Source of the DNA: Symsagittifera roscoffensis
Lineage: Eukaryota; Xenacoelomorpha; Acoela; Convolutidae
Assembly (NCBI RefSeq): GCF_963678635.1
Contig: NC_087067.1
Coordinates: 43,129,829-43,193,828, forward strand
Length of the DNA stretch: 64,000 nt
Reading direction: 5' to 3'
Shown: positions 10,686-20,870 of the stretch, one piece after another
How the letters are laid out: each line of letters opens with the position of its first letter
Position numbering within the stretch: the stretch's first letter is position 1
The notes under the pieces: model-generated
What the model saw: the letters and a program-made list of their open reading frames with translations, nothing else
Database searches by the model: none
What the model was told of the DNA's origin: nothing
Made by a program: the position numbers and the translations under genes

Positions 10686-11599
10686 CTATAGTGACCTCGA
10701 TTTTTACCCAGAATTAACAAAATGAAAAACTAGATGAAGATGAACATAGAGTACAGGCATTTCCATAAGAGGAAGTTGACAAAATCAACCAGAATCGCAT
10801 GTATCCTCAACTATCAAGTTTTGATCGAAGAAGTGACAACAACTAACGACTCCACTCTAAGTATAACTCGCAAGTATTTGAGGATCTTCTCCCCTTTCTT
10901 TCACCTATCGATTCACTGAACTCTCAACCAACAACACCAACTCAACTAGCTTTTACTTCCACCATTACTCCTACTACGGACCCTGCTACATTACTGGCCT
11001 GAAAACAAGCCTTCAATCTATCACCACCCAACACAACATCACCTGTTTTAAAAGCTCCTAATTCACAGCCACCACCACTGCAAATTTCCCCTCCTAATTT
11101 TGAAATACCTCTGACTTCTTCAAATTCTAGTAATGAGAAATGATCCCAAATAGTTCGACCCTATCAAGCACTAACGGCTTATTGGCCGGTAACAGAATCC
11201 ACACACTTAATGACAGTTAGGAGACATCCCTTGCATCCTTCTGAACTGAATAGCAAATTGCATGTTCAGTTGGACATTGAACGCCATATTGCTCCAAATA
11301 CCAACCAAAGATTTGATATCGATTTAAACGATGCGTTAAATCCTCTTATGAAACGCTTTAAATTGGAAGCTTATCATAAAATTATGAATCGGTTTAAATT
11401 GGAGGCTTATCATACAATACGGAAACTGTACTCCATTAAGAATTCCCTCCTTGATCAACAAAAACTGTATGTTATGGTGAAGTATTTAGTTGCAATAGTG
11501 CAAATCCCCAGGCGGATGAATGCACCGAACAGATCCAACGGAGCCATATTATTGAGGCCCATCCGATCCCGAAACTTAAGAAACAAGTACACACTTTAA
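10686..11599 (+). pseudogene. 3' part of a module-C gene, longest HPSELNSKL frame
   Basis: After a broken 5' part, the frame 11,210-11,599 encodes 129 residues. It starts near MTVRRHPLHPSELNSKL and ends RNLRNKYTL. An internal duplication of about 36 bases repeats KRFKLEAYHKI as NRFKLEAYHTI. This C-terminal block is shared with every C unit to the right (HPSELNSKL, DIDLNDALNPLMNRFKLEAYH, RKLYSIKNSLLDHQKLY). No domain is recognised. It is polar and leucine-rich with no membrane segment. Confidence 0.4.
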
Positions 11600-12475
11600 A
11601 AGTGAAAAACCACCAAAATCTAGCCCGATTGGAAGGAAAATTGTAAAAGCTTATCCAAACACATTATTAAAACTTTGAAGCATAGCTATTATGAAATTGT
11701 ATAGAACTATTGGTCTTTTCAACAATTTTCATTTTTTAGTACAAACAAAACAAAAAGTACTTTCTTTAAGAACCAGTCCTCCCCAATCACATAAACACAA
11801 CCACCTATTTCAACTAATCATTTTCAAAATGAAATAGCATTATAAAAAAGAACATCAAGTGATTCATAATAAAATTGAACTGGAACTAGAAATTTTGCGA
11901 AATAAATTAGTTTTGGTTTGTTTGAGCTTATGATGTTATTATTATGCTTGTGTAAATTTTATTAGTTTTATAAAACTGTAACATTTGCATTTATATTCAT
12001 TAAGCCAGAATCACAAACAGGTCCACCAAGATTGCAACATCTGCTACCGATAATAAACTTTCTGATTAAAGATCGCCGGTTGAATGAAAATAGCTTTGCT
12101 TGATTAAGAATTACCCCGCTTTATTAGTTGGGCAAGTTGGAAAAAGTCTTTAGTTTTTTCTCTCCAAGTAAGAGGATGAATATCTTCTCCTGGATTGACC
12201 TAACACCCCAAATCAGCCAAAAGAAGTAGGCCATTAAATTAAACTTTCATTAGCATCCAGTCAAGGTGCTTCCAATTAAAATTATGCTAAGATGCAAAAA
12301 AATTGGATTATGATTTCTGATAATTCAGGAGGGAAAAGAGTACTGCAAAAAATACTTAGATTTTTTCTTAGTGACCAAAAAAAATCGTTTCTTGGACTCA
12401 TATAGCCCATTAGTCTCTATTCAAACTATATATTCAGACCATCTTATTTCTGCTGATTTTTGGAAAAACAAATAC
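11600..12475 (+). pseudogene. 3' flank and 5' part of module C, no long frame
   Basis: This equals the region between successive C genes. It includes TTTGTTTGAGCTTATGATG at about 11,917 and, near 12,300-12,470, decayed coding for the block WIMISDNS to LDSYSPL. It stops inside GATTTTTGGAAAAACAAATAC and switches to the M1 tail at about 12,476. Confidence 0.4.
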
Positions 12476-13035
12476 TTCTTGTAGTATTGGATTTACTACA
12501 CGGACAAAAGACCATTGTCTAAATTGCTAATTGTTTATTTAACGACCCGATTAAAAATTGGAGCGTGCCATTTTAAAAAAGTCTCTTTTCACTAAATCAG
12601 ATAATGACTTATTTATTCTTATTAGGAAAATAAAAATCTTGTTTGGAAATTTCCACTTCTTTTCAAATACTCTTCCAATTTTTCTCATTTTTTCATGCTC
12701 AGGGTTATTAAAAGGGCGGCGATTACTTATACGTCCTTTTTACTTTTAACTTGAAACAAGATGGATGAATATTTAGCAGTCTTGCCGACTGCACCGGAAT
12801 TCTCCTTGCTTTGATTAAGCAGAGATGCACCTGCAATTTGATGCATCAGAGAAAGTAATATGAATTTTTAAAAAGACCAAACTGAACGCTGCGGTTTCAA
12901 TCAAAGCATACTAAAAAATTAAAGATATTTGGTTTGAAAAAATCAAATAAAATCTAGTTAAAATTTTCCTTATGAGAAAGGGAGAATAAAGGAGCAGGTG
13001 AAACTTGAATACTTAAAGATGAATCAGCCGCCGGT
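12476..13035. repeat. Isolated M1 3' tail
   Basis: It begins TTGTAGTATTGG and follows the M1 tail (compare 9551-10095) to the CCGCCGGTTTATGC boundary. No gene part of M1 is attached, so this is a truncated copy. Confidence 0.5.
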
Positions 13036-13610
13036 TTATGCTTACGAGCAAAAAGACTGCCCTTCAAACTTCAGTGTTTCATGTTGCTCAGCCAGCAGCA
13101 AGTCTTATATCTTAACAACTTCATTTTTAAAATAAAAAGTTTTTCTCTTTCACTTTTACAAAAATATAAAACTAGTCTTCTACCAAATAAAACAGAGAAA
13201 TATTTCTCTTTCTAATTTCGATAAAAACTATAAATTGAGATAACTACAATCGAGGAAACACGGATCAAAAGGACGAAACGGACCAGAACACTGCTGACTA
13301 CCCAACAGAAGTGGACTAACCCAAGAGAGACTCGAGAGTACTATACAATCGTCGACCTTAAAAAGAAGATAAAAATTGATGAACAAATAAGAATAAATAA
13401 TCCATCCCTCAAAGGTATATTTCTCTAAGCTGTTCGATTCAATTATAGAATCTAATAACCCTGTGCTTTGTATTTACCCAGCTAATTAATTCAAACTTTT
13501 TCTAACTATTGTTTCTACTACAACGTTTGTCAAGAACACATGACAATCTAAGGTGAGACTTATAACTTAGGATAGATTTTTAAGCAATCATGCAGCAATG
13601 ATCGCTTAGT
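13036..13610 (+). repeat. Module M2, copy 3
   Basis: Diverged copy of M2 containing the best-kept short frame (13,234-13,428). It ends at about 13,607 (GCTTAGTATAAC), where unique sequence M4 begins. Confidence 0.55.
13234..13428 (+). CDS. Short conserved frame of module M2, no ATG
   Basis: Open for 64 codons between TAA 13,231 and TAA 13,426. It carries TIEETRIKRTKRTRTLL and, further on, REYYTIVDLKKKIKIDEQ. The frame is partly kept in the 18.7 kb copy (REYYTIVELKKKIK) and in a shifted, broken form at 6.7 and 10.3 kb. It is strongly basic. No start codon lies in frame, so it may be an exon or a relic. No family is recognised. Confidence 0.3.
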   Translation: MEITTIEETRIKRTKRTRTLLTTQQKWTNPRETREYYTIVDLKKKIKIDEQIRINNPSLKGIFL

Positions 13611-13732
13611 ATAACTGATGCGACCAGTGAGGCTTCCCTATGATATCTCATGGTGCGACCAGACTGCCATGAGCTATCATTAACATTAATTCCGAAGGAG
13701 TTCAATTTTGTGTGTAAAAATATCACTATACA

Positions 13733-14008
13733 ATGTTGGTAGGAATTTTGGATCGAGACATTCGTTTATTGATTCAATTCCCAGGTTACGCAAACAAACT
13801 ACCAGCACTAATAGCATCAGCAAGATTAACAAAAACCAAACCGAATGATTGTATTCACCTTATGATAATAACTTATCCTGAAGAAACTGTTCGGGAAATT
13901 GAAATTGACTCTTCAAACACAAAATATGATTATATTTGCTCTCTGCTTGAGGAAAACAGCTCAGCAGTTGTCATTACCGATTTTGAAGGAATTCACTTCT
14001 GTGTATAA
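13733..14008 (+). CDS. Unknown 91-residue protein, first of a paralogous pair
   Basis: ATG 13,733, stop TAA 14,006-14,008. It is not recognised. It shares a spaced pattern with the frame 14,098-14,343: an FP near the start, a small-residue run (LIASARL against LVAAAIL), ND-x-H-L-x-III, T-KY-x-x-I, NSA, and a terminal G-x-x-FC. The two are therefore ancient tandem duplicates about 90 bases apart. There is no membrane segment or signal peptide. It lies in the only part of the left half that is single-copy in this window. Confidence 0.45.
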   Translation: MLVGILDRDIRLLIQFPGYANKLPALIASARLTKTKPNDCIHLMIITYPEETVREIEIDSSNTKYDYICSLLEENSSAVVITDFEGIHFCV

Positions 14009-14097
14009 ATCTTAAGCTGTTAAAAATAAAATTGAATTGATACATTCCAAATATGAAATTTAGCGAAAAATAAATGTTTCTTGACACACTAAATTAA

Positions 14098-14343
14098 AAT
14101 TTCTGCTTTGTCATATCCTGCTCTCATTTCCCGAAGAAGTTTTATTCCCTAGTAGCAGCAGCAATTTTACCATCTGTAGCAAATGATAATCATTTACAAA
14201 TAATCATCAACGACTTCCACCAAATTTACGGCATCATCGTAAAGGCAACCACTCCTAAATACAAAGATATTCTTCGAAGCATAAAGAATAAAAACTCAGC
14301 CATATTCGAAACTGCTTGTGGAGAAAATAATTTTTGTGAATAA
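14098..14343 (+). pseudogene. Second of the paralogous pair, no ATG
   Basis: Open for 81 codons from just after TAA 14,095 to TAA 14,341, with no in-frame ATG. The similarity to 13,733-14,008 runs over its whole length (FPKKFYSLVAAAIL, NDNHLQIII, PKYKDILRSI, KNSAIFET, NNFCE). Loss of the start codon suggests decay. An exon of a spliced gene is the alternative. Confidence 0.4.
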
Positions 14344-14363
14344 AATAATTGAACATAAAACTC

Positions 14364-14600
14364 ATGTTATTTAAACACAACAATCGTCTCGTACTCCTAT
14401 ACCAAACAGAAAAATCTTTCGACGCTTGTAACGGTTCATGTTGTTCAAAACTAATAATATACTTCGACTATTGTAATACTTGGGTAGACGTAACAATTGA
14501 AGTCTTCCACAACTCGCCGTGTTGGAATTTTTTTTATAGTTTTGTCGAATACTTGTTTAAGTCATTTGCCAAAAGACATAAGCGATTTCCATTCAAATGA
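14364..14600 (+). CDS. Unknown 78-residue protein
   Basis: ATG 14,364 is the first ATG after the upstream frame (20 bases past its stop). It has several cysteines (CNGSCC, YCNTW, SPCW) and an aromatic C-terminus. Its end overlaps the next frame by 4 bases (ATGA, 14,597-14,600). It is unrecognised and may be chance coding, but the packing of four frames within 1.1 kb is notable. Confidence 0.3.
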   Translation: MLFKHNNRLVLLYQTEKSFDACNGSCCSKLIIYFDYCNTWVDVTIEVFHNSPCWNFFYSFVEYLFKSFAKRHKRFPFK

Positions 14601-14836
14601 TTTCACTTACCTCTCGAAACTTGTTTATCCGGTTACCAAACCTAGGTTACTCACTAATTGGAGTAGAAAAACAATTTGAAAATTTTTATCTTTTACATGT
14701 GAGTAAGGTTAACTACATTATATCACCTATGATCACCGTTCCAGGTAATCACCCTAATTTCCTTGAATTAAATCATTTTCTCGCTTTCGACACAAATGCA
14801 GGTTTTTTTCTAAAGCCTCCTATTCTTTCTAATTAG
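14597..14836 (+). CDS. Unknown 79-residue protein
   Basis: ATG overlaps the preceding stop; it ends at TAG 14,834-14,836. It is mildly hydrophobic without a clear membrane helix. No second copy exists in the window, so conservation cannot be judged. Confidence 0.25.
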   Translation: MISLTSRNLFIRLPNLGYSLIGVEKQFENFYLLHVSKVNYIISPMITVPGNHPNFLELNHFLAFDTNAGFFLKPPILSN

Positions 14837-14926
14837 AAAAAAATGATGTTTAGTATCATTGACTAACAAGTTTCAGTTATTCATATAAAGTAAACCTTTG
14901 AATTACAAGCACATTTACAAGTTTAT

Positions 14927-15220
14927 ATGATAGTTAATGTCCGATACATCGAAACGGGTTTTCTTGAGGAACTCAGTATTTATCCCACAGAATGAGAAAC
15001 TTTTACGAAGGAACCTTTGTCCAAGTTAAAGGGTTCCAACGCTCCTTCATTCAAGCAGAAAAATTCAAAAAAAATACCCATAACTCATTTTAAAACACTA
15101 TATAATGGCAAACCACACATAACCATTATTAAGCCAAGCAAAAAATACTGGCATCTAATATTATGTCTTGCAAATAGCCTTACACTTACCATTTCCTGCG
15201 ATCTAGACCAGATTGATTAA
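14927..15220 (+). pseudogene. M3 upstream frame, copy 2, one in-frame UGA
   Basis: One frame of 97 codons from ATG 14,927 (MIVNVRYIETG) to TAA 15,218, broken by TGA at 14,993-14,995. It lacks about 85 bases that are present at 2590-2680. The C-terminal block KPSKKYWHLILCLANSLT is shared with copy 1. The product is unknown. Confidence 0.35.
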
Positions 15221-15229
15221 GCAGGTAGA

Positions 15230-15811
15230 ATGACTGCTGAATACCACATATGCTTGGAAGTTTGTGATCGAATGAAACAACTGCATGAAAACTTACCTCC
15301 ACAACCACCACATTTAGTTTGCGTTAATTGTTATAATAAACTCAAACTAAGAGCAAGTACACCATTCGCAAAAATCCCTTGCCCCATTTGCAGGCAGTTT
15401 ATCCATGTAGTTAATATGACACAATATGATGTCTGTAAACTCTGCAACCAATTACCGTTATCCAGAATTAAACGAAACGGTGAACATATGATAGTTAAAT
15501 ACCCTTATGTTAATGCATGCAATAATTGCATTTATAAAAGCAAAAACATCTTCACTATCTCTTTTTCGAAAATTAATTGCTTTCGATGAGTTTTGGGCAT
15601 AAATTCCTTCAATACAAAGACAAAAGAATACCCTGTTTTTCTGGAATTAAAACCGTCCATTCAATTAAGAACACTTCACGTAAAAGAATTTTACTTCACC
15701 TTTCATTTTATTTGTAATGAGTGCTATATGACTCTTAAGTCCAAAACTAAACTGATTTTTGACAAATTTTTATGCCCAGTATGTTCACGTCCTAAATTTA
15801 GGAAAAATTGA
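15230..15811 (+). pseudogene. Double-RING-like protein of module M3, one in-frame UGA
   Basis: ATG 15,230. The frame runs to TGA 15,809-15,811 and is interrupted only by TGA 15,587-15,589 (codon 120). First finger: Y5 (cysteine in the 2.9 kb copy), C8, H28, C31-x2-C34, C51-x2-C54. Second finger: the CNNC pair at about codons 98-101 before the stop, then HFICNEC and CPVC after it. The layout parallels the M1 double-RING protein, which also has UGA at codon 121, so the two are probably ancient paralogues. Loss of the first zinc ligand argues for decay. The frame lies 10 bases after the preceding stop. Confidence 0.5.
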
Positions 15812-15895
15812 CGAATATAAGACCTGAAAGGCAAGAAAAAATGACTTAACATTTATGCTGTTTGATTAGGAATTTACAAAAAGTTCTGCTTGGTA

Positions 15896-16156
15896 ATGGA
15901 CATTGATTTTGTCCTTGAATACAATTTTCTCGTCCAGGTGGACGGTTACCAATCTTATACCAACCGAATTTATCTTTATCCCAATCAACAGCAGTTGGAT
16001 ATCTATTGCAAACGATATGGTCCTGGCTTCCACGACGAAGAAAAATTTAATGTCAAAAGCATTAGGAGATTTTTTATCATAATCATAAATGCGTTCGTCA
16101 GTAAGGAAGATGTTATCAACATCAATTTTCTAACTTCTAATCACCTTATATATTAA
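15896..16156 (+). CDS. Unknown 86-residue protein, M3 copy 2
   Basis: Full-length counterpart of 3763-4023, with the same ATG, the same length and no gaps. It keeps NQQQLDIYCKRYGPGFHDEEK and the IIINAF and DVININF blocks. It is followed 18 bases later by the ATG of the M1 double-RING frame, the same arrangement as at 4023/4042. It is the least damaged gene of the left half. Confidence 0.5.
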   Translation: MDIDFVLEYNFLVQVDGYQSYTNRIYLYPNQQQLDIYCKRYGPGFHDEEKFNVKSIRRFFIIIINAFVSKEDVININFLTSNHLIY

Positions 16157-16173
16157 TCTTTCGTCAAACAAAA

Positions 16174-16685
16174 ATGATTCAGATAACCTTGCCAGCTTTT
16201 ATACGTAAAATTTTTCAAGTTTGTTATTTCTATTTCCACAACTTTCATTATTTTCCCAGCCAAATTTACAGTACTTTCAAAAAGCCATTACCCAACCCAC
16301 CCTTGAATGCTCGATCTGCTACTAACAAAAATTCAAATTGAAGAAACAACACAATAACCAGCCACACCATCCACCACACTTCATTTGTATAGACTGCCAT
16401 GAGCAAATTCCAGCTCATTTTTCAAAATATGGACAAATTTCATGCACCAGTTGCCAGTTCCTAAATTATACCCGATCTTTTTCTCATTATTCCTTTTGTT
16501 GTTTATGCGAAAGTATGGTTAAAAATGCAAATTGAGGAAGTACCCAGACCCACGGTATGGCAAGATATCGACACCTTACCGATTGCCATCAAGGTATCAC
16601 TATTTGCACAAGATGCCTCTCTAGTACAGCAAAATTCTGTCCCTTCTGTCAAATCCCTTTTGATTTTTCCGACCCCTGGAAATAA
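16174..16685 (+). pseudogene. Double-RING-like protein, M1 copy 4, several breaks
   Basis: The most diverged M1 copy. ATG 16,174 opens the usual hydrophobic start, but a frameshift precedes the fingers. In the finger frame there is TAA after CSICY and TGA at the same site as in copies 1 and 2 (KNAN stop). Ligands remain at HFICIDCHE, CTSC (one proline changed), CCLC and ICTRC. The last pair is CPFC (the other copies have CPVC). It ends SDPWK and a stop at 16,683-16,685. Confidence 0.5.
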
Positions 16686-17242
16686 TACTTCACCACAAAA
16701 AGATGTCCGTTTACGATTCCTCTACACTCATCCGTTTGGTAAGGCATCAAGGTTTCAGAAATCCACTCACAACATTTATATCTTTTCAAATAACAGTAAG
16801 CACAAAACTCTCTTTTTATTATTGCTATATCATATACTATTTACCTCCCATCCCCCCGGTTTTTTTCTAGTCCCTTTTACTTATAAAATGGAACCCCATG
16901 GTAAGCCTATGGATGACCCCAGGTGGACATTCATTTAAAAATGGAGGTTAATTATTGCCCAAATTTCCATTTTTGCTTTAGCTACATAAGTTTGATATTT
17001 GAGCTTAATTAAGTTTTTTTTAAAAGCTTCATTTATTTTTTCCTGTTGTTAATGAACACCATGATTGCCTTCCTTCATTTGTTTTCCGTGGTGGTTTGTG
17101 TGAAACAACAAGATTAAATTTTCAACCTTTTATGTATAAAAATTTACACTTTTATAAATGTCTTTCATCATTCAAATTTGATAATAAACCTCAGTATCCG
17201 AATTTCAATCGGGATTTTGAATATATTACTCATTTTATACTG
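16686..17242. other. M1 spacer, copy 4
   Basis: No credible frame. It aligns with 634-1103, including the run of C and the CCTTTTACTTATAAAATGG and GGATGACCCCAGG blocks near 16,875-16,925. Confidence 0.35.
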
Positions 17243-17848
17243 ATGTTTAGCAAAATGGAATATGACCCAATTATGAATTAGAATTGCAGAAATGCCGGCC
17301 CCGCACTCGAGCAGTTCAAAAGGAATTTGGCTCTCCGAAAAAAGAGGCAATTGAAATCGGTAGTACACTCTTCTGGTATGTCAATTGACGACGGGTTAAA
17401 CAAAGACCCCAGAAACTTTCCCAGCCTGACGCAAAGATTGGAACTACAAAAGGACAGAGAATTAAAACTGGATACGATGAATTCCCAATTTATAACCAGT
17501 TTAAAGTTTTCCATAAAACAGAACTACGACCAGTAGAAACTGCCATCCTTTGTAGAAGTCGTCAACTCGACGACATTGGAAAAGGCAATAATGCCGATTG
17601 AATTTATAACTCAGCCAGAGGTTGTGAAAAAGGAAGAAATCAACTTGAGGAAAATAAAGAAAAGAGTAGAACAAGGTTACATTTTGAAAGCAAGGGGAAT
17701 TCATATAACCATCCCATTTGAGGGAATAACTGCTTTCCCAAATCAACTGAAACCAAATCAAAATGAGAGAGACGAAATCAAAGATTTTACAGATGAGATA
17801 AGCAGACTGACAATTAAGAATAAACGAAGAAAAAGAAGATTTCCATAA
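17243..17848 (+). pseudogene. Basic coiled-coil protein, M1 copy 4, two in-frame UAG
   Basis: One frame of 202 codons from ATG 17,243 with stops only at 17,279-17,281 and 17,534-17,536, both TAG. The first aligns with TGG in copies 1 and 2, the second with TGG in copy 3. The protein otherwise tracks copy 1 with many conservative changes (for example PFEGITAFPN is kept). The coiled-coil tail is cut after IKNKRRKRR by a deletion to the M1 tail. Confidence 0.5.
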
Positions 17849-18630
17849 AAATTCCCTTATGAGAAAGGGAGAATAAAGTAGCAGATGAAACATGAATAAT
17901 TGAAGATGAATCAGCCGCCGGTTTATGCTTAGGCGCAAAAGGACTAGCCTGAAATCTTCAGTGTTTCCTTTTGCTCAGCCATTAGCAAGTCTTATATCTT
18001 AACAATTTGATTTTTAAAATATAACATTTTCTCTTTGACTTTTACATAACTAAAAAAAAAGGTAAGGCCGATTCAACTCTAGAAAGGTTACGATTGGCTA
18101 CTGTCCCTATATGCATTTACATTTTGGTTCAATTTTATATGCATTTAGAGAGAGAGAGAGGGGACACTTTATTGTTTCAATATACTTATGCAGTTGCAGA
18201 ACTGATTGTATAAGAATCTAGTGTACAATATTACGCAATGGTTATATAACATAACAAGAAAAAACATGAACTCTCGCTTCTCGCACATTTGCGTTTATAT
18301 TTGCGCTGCAACACAGCGTTATGAGGCCAGTTAATTATCTCGACTTAACATTTGGTTTGGCAGCCCAAGGAGCTCAAATTCAGACATCATTTCCGAAACA
18401 GGACCAGTTTCTGATGACGGCGCATGCCAAACCAAAATCTAGTTGGAAATTCCCTTATGAGAAAGGGAGAATAAAGTAGCAGGTGAAACATGAATAATTG
18501 AAGATGAATCAGCCGCCGGTTTATGCTTAGGCGCAAAAGGACTGGCCTGAAATCTTCAGTGTTTCCTTTTGCTCAGCCATTAGCAAGTCTTATATCTTAA
18601 CAATTTGATTTTTAAAATATAAAATTTTCT
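17849..18630. repeat. Direct repeats of about 195 bp flanking a unique insert
   Basis: 17,850-18,045 and 18,437-18,632 are near-identical (AATTCCCTTATGAGAAAGGG to about TTTTACA-AACTA). Between them lie about 390 bases not found elsewhere in the window, including (AG)n at 18,147-18,160. The arrangement looks like an insertion accompanied by a duplication of its flank. Confidence 0.6.
18351..18436. repeat. 12-bp perfect inverted repeat
   Basis: TTTGGTTTGGCA (18,351-18,362) and its exact complement TGCCAAACCAAA (18,425-18,436) are separated by 62 bases. The right arm ends where the second direct repeat begins. It could be a small element end or a hairpin. No function is evident. Confidence 0.6.
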
Positions 18631-19095
18631 CTTTGACTTTTACAAAACTATAAAAACTAGTCTTCTTCCAAATAAAACAGAGAAATAATTCTCTCTCTAA
18701 ATTCGATAAAAACTATAAATCGATATAAGTACAATCGAGGAAACCCTGATCACAAGGACGAAACGGACCAGAATACTGCTGACTACCCAACAGAAGTGGA
18801 CTCACCCAAGAGAGACTCGAGAGTACTACACAATCGTCGAACTTAAAAAGAAGATAAAAAATTGATGAACAAATAAGAATAAATAATCCACCCCTCAAAG
18901 ATATATTTCTCTAAGCTGTTCGATTCAATTATCGAATCTAATAACCCTGTGCTTTGTATTTACCCAGCTAATTAATTCAAACTTTTTCTAACTATTGTTT
19001 CTACTACAACACTTGTCAAGAAAACTTGACGATCTAAGGTGAGATTTATAATTTAGGATAGATTACTAAGCAATTAACCAGCAATGATTGCTTAG
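18631..19095 (+). repeat. Module M2, copy 4
   Basis: Completes M2 after the second direct repeat. It retains part of the short basic frame (REYYTIVELKKKIK near 18,815) and ends at TGCTTAGTAAAAC, fused directly to the membrane segment of module C. Confidence 0.5.
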
Positions 19096-20222
19096 TAAAA
19101 CCCGTATAATCGTGAAAACACAATTCTATTTAGGAAAATGTGCAATAGTTTCGGCCCCTTTTCTCTTTGTGAAAGTTAAACTAGGTTGTCTATTGCTTAC
19201 AAAAAAGCCCTACATGTTCACAAAGTCACCAGCCGCCCACTACATTTCGGCAAAATATTGCTTGCCGTTGTGTATACTATACTTTTCCCTTCGATAGTGA
19301 CCTCGATGAGTACCCAGAATGAACAAAATGAAAAACTAGATAAAGATGAACTTAGAGTACAGGCATCTCTAGTAGAGGAAATTGATAAAATCCTCAACTA
19401 TCAAGGTTTGATCGAAGAAATCAAAACTTACAACATCCTACCAACCCAGTCTAATTGATAATCTACTTTTTCTAGGGTAAACTGACCGATGTTTTAACAA
19501 CAACTAACGATTCCACTCAAGATATGACTAGCAAGGCTTCGAGGATCTTCTCCCATTTCTTCCACTTATCGATTCACCGGACTCTCAACCAACAACACCA
19601 ACTAAACTGGCTTTTACTTCCACTGCTACCCCTACTACGGCCCCTGCTACAATACTGGCCTCAAACTGATCCTTAAATCTACCACCACCTAACACAAAAT
19701 CACCTGTTTTAATAGCTCCTAAATCACAGCCACCACCACTGCAAAATTCCCCTCCTTCTTTTGAAACAACTCTGACTCCTTCAAATTGACGTAATGAGAA
19801 AAGAAACCAAATAGTTCGACCCTATCAAGTACCAACGGCTTATTGGCCGGTAACAGAATCCACAAACTTAACGACAGTTAGGAGACAGCCCTTGCATCCT
19901 TCTGAACTGAATAGCAAATTGCATTTTCAGTTGGACAATGAACGCCATATTCATTCATATTCCAACCTAGGTTTTGATATATATTTACACTATGCGTTCG
20001 ATCTTCTTATGAATCGCTTCAAACAAGAAGCTTATCAACCAATAAGGAAACTGTACTCTCTTAAGAATTTCCTCCTTGATCGCCAAAAACTTTATAATCC
20101 CGCGAAGTATTTAATTGCAAAAGTGCAAAACCCCAGCTGGATGAAAACACCGATCAGATGCAACAGAGCCACATTAATGAGACCCCTCAGATCCGGGAAC
20201 TTAAGAAACAAATACATACTTT
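19096..20222 (+). pseudogene. Module-C gene, copy a
   Basis: It joins at CCGTATAATCG in the middle of the C coding region. Order of blocks: a hydrophobic helix (about 19,130-19,215), an acidic block NEQNEKLDKDELRVQAS (from 19,317), the 27-base GT-AG segment (19,449-19,475), a Thr/Pro-rich tract, and the C-terminal HPSELNSKL frame (19,892-20,224). The product resembles a single-pass membrane protein with a long polar tail. The family is not recognised. Frameshifts in the Thr/Pro tract break it. Confidence 0.4.
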
Positions 20223-20224
20223 AA

Positions 20225-20870
20225 AGGTAAAAAAACCACCAAATCATAGCCCGATTGGTAGGAAAATTGTAAAAATTTATCCAAAAACCTTATTATAACT
20301 TTGTAGCGTAGCTATTAAGAAATCGTATAGCAACATTTGTCTTTTCAACAATTTAGATTTTTTAGTATAAACAAAACAAAAAGTACTCCTTTTTTTTGAA
20401 CCAGTCCTCCCCAATCATGTAAGCACAATCACCCATTTCAACTACTTTGTTTGAGCTGATGATGTTATTGTTATGCTTGTGTAAATTTGATTAGTTTTAT
20501 AAGACTGTAACAGTTGCATCTGTATTCATTAAGACTAACTCGAAAACAGGTCTACCAAAAATTGCAGCATCTGCTACCGATAACGAACTTATTGATTGAA
20601 GATTACCGGTTAAATGAAAATAGCTTCGCTTGGTTAAAAAGTACCTCGCTTTATTAGCTGCGCAAGTTGGAAAACGTCTTTGGTTTTTTCTCTCCAAATA
20701 GGAGGATGAATATATTCTCCTGTATTGACTTAACACCCCAAACAAAATCCTGGATTGAATTAACGCCCCAAATCACAAGGGTTACATGAACATATATCTT
20801 TAAAATAGGTCACCAAATTAAACATTCATTAGCATCCACTCAAGGTGCTTCCAATTAGAATTATGCTTAG
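20225..20870. other. Spacer between C genes
   Basis: Contains the C-unit 5' flank (TTTGTTTGAGCTGATGATG at about 20,447). I see no frame worth calling. The reverse-strand opening at 20,497-20,745 is not kept in other copies. Confidence 0.3.

Noticed and set aside
18147-18160. (AG)n microsatellite
   Set aside because: Short simple repeat without further meaning beyond lying in the unique insert.
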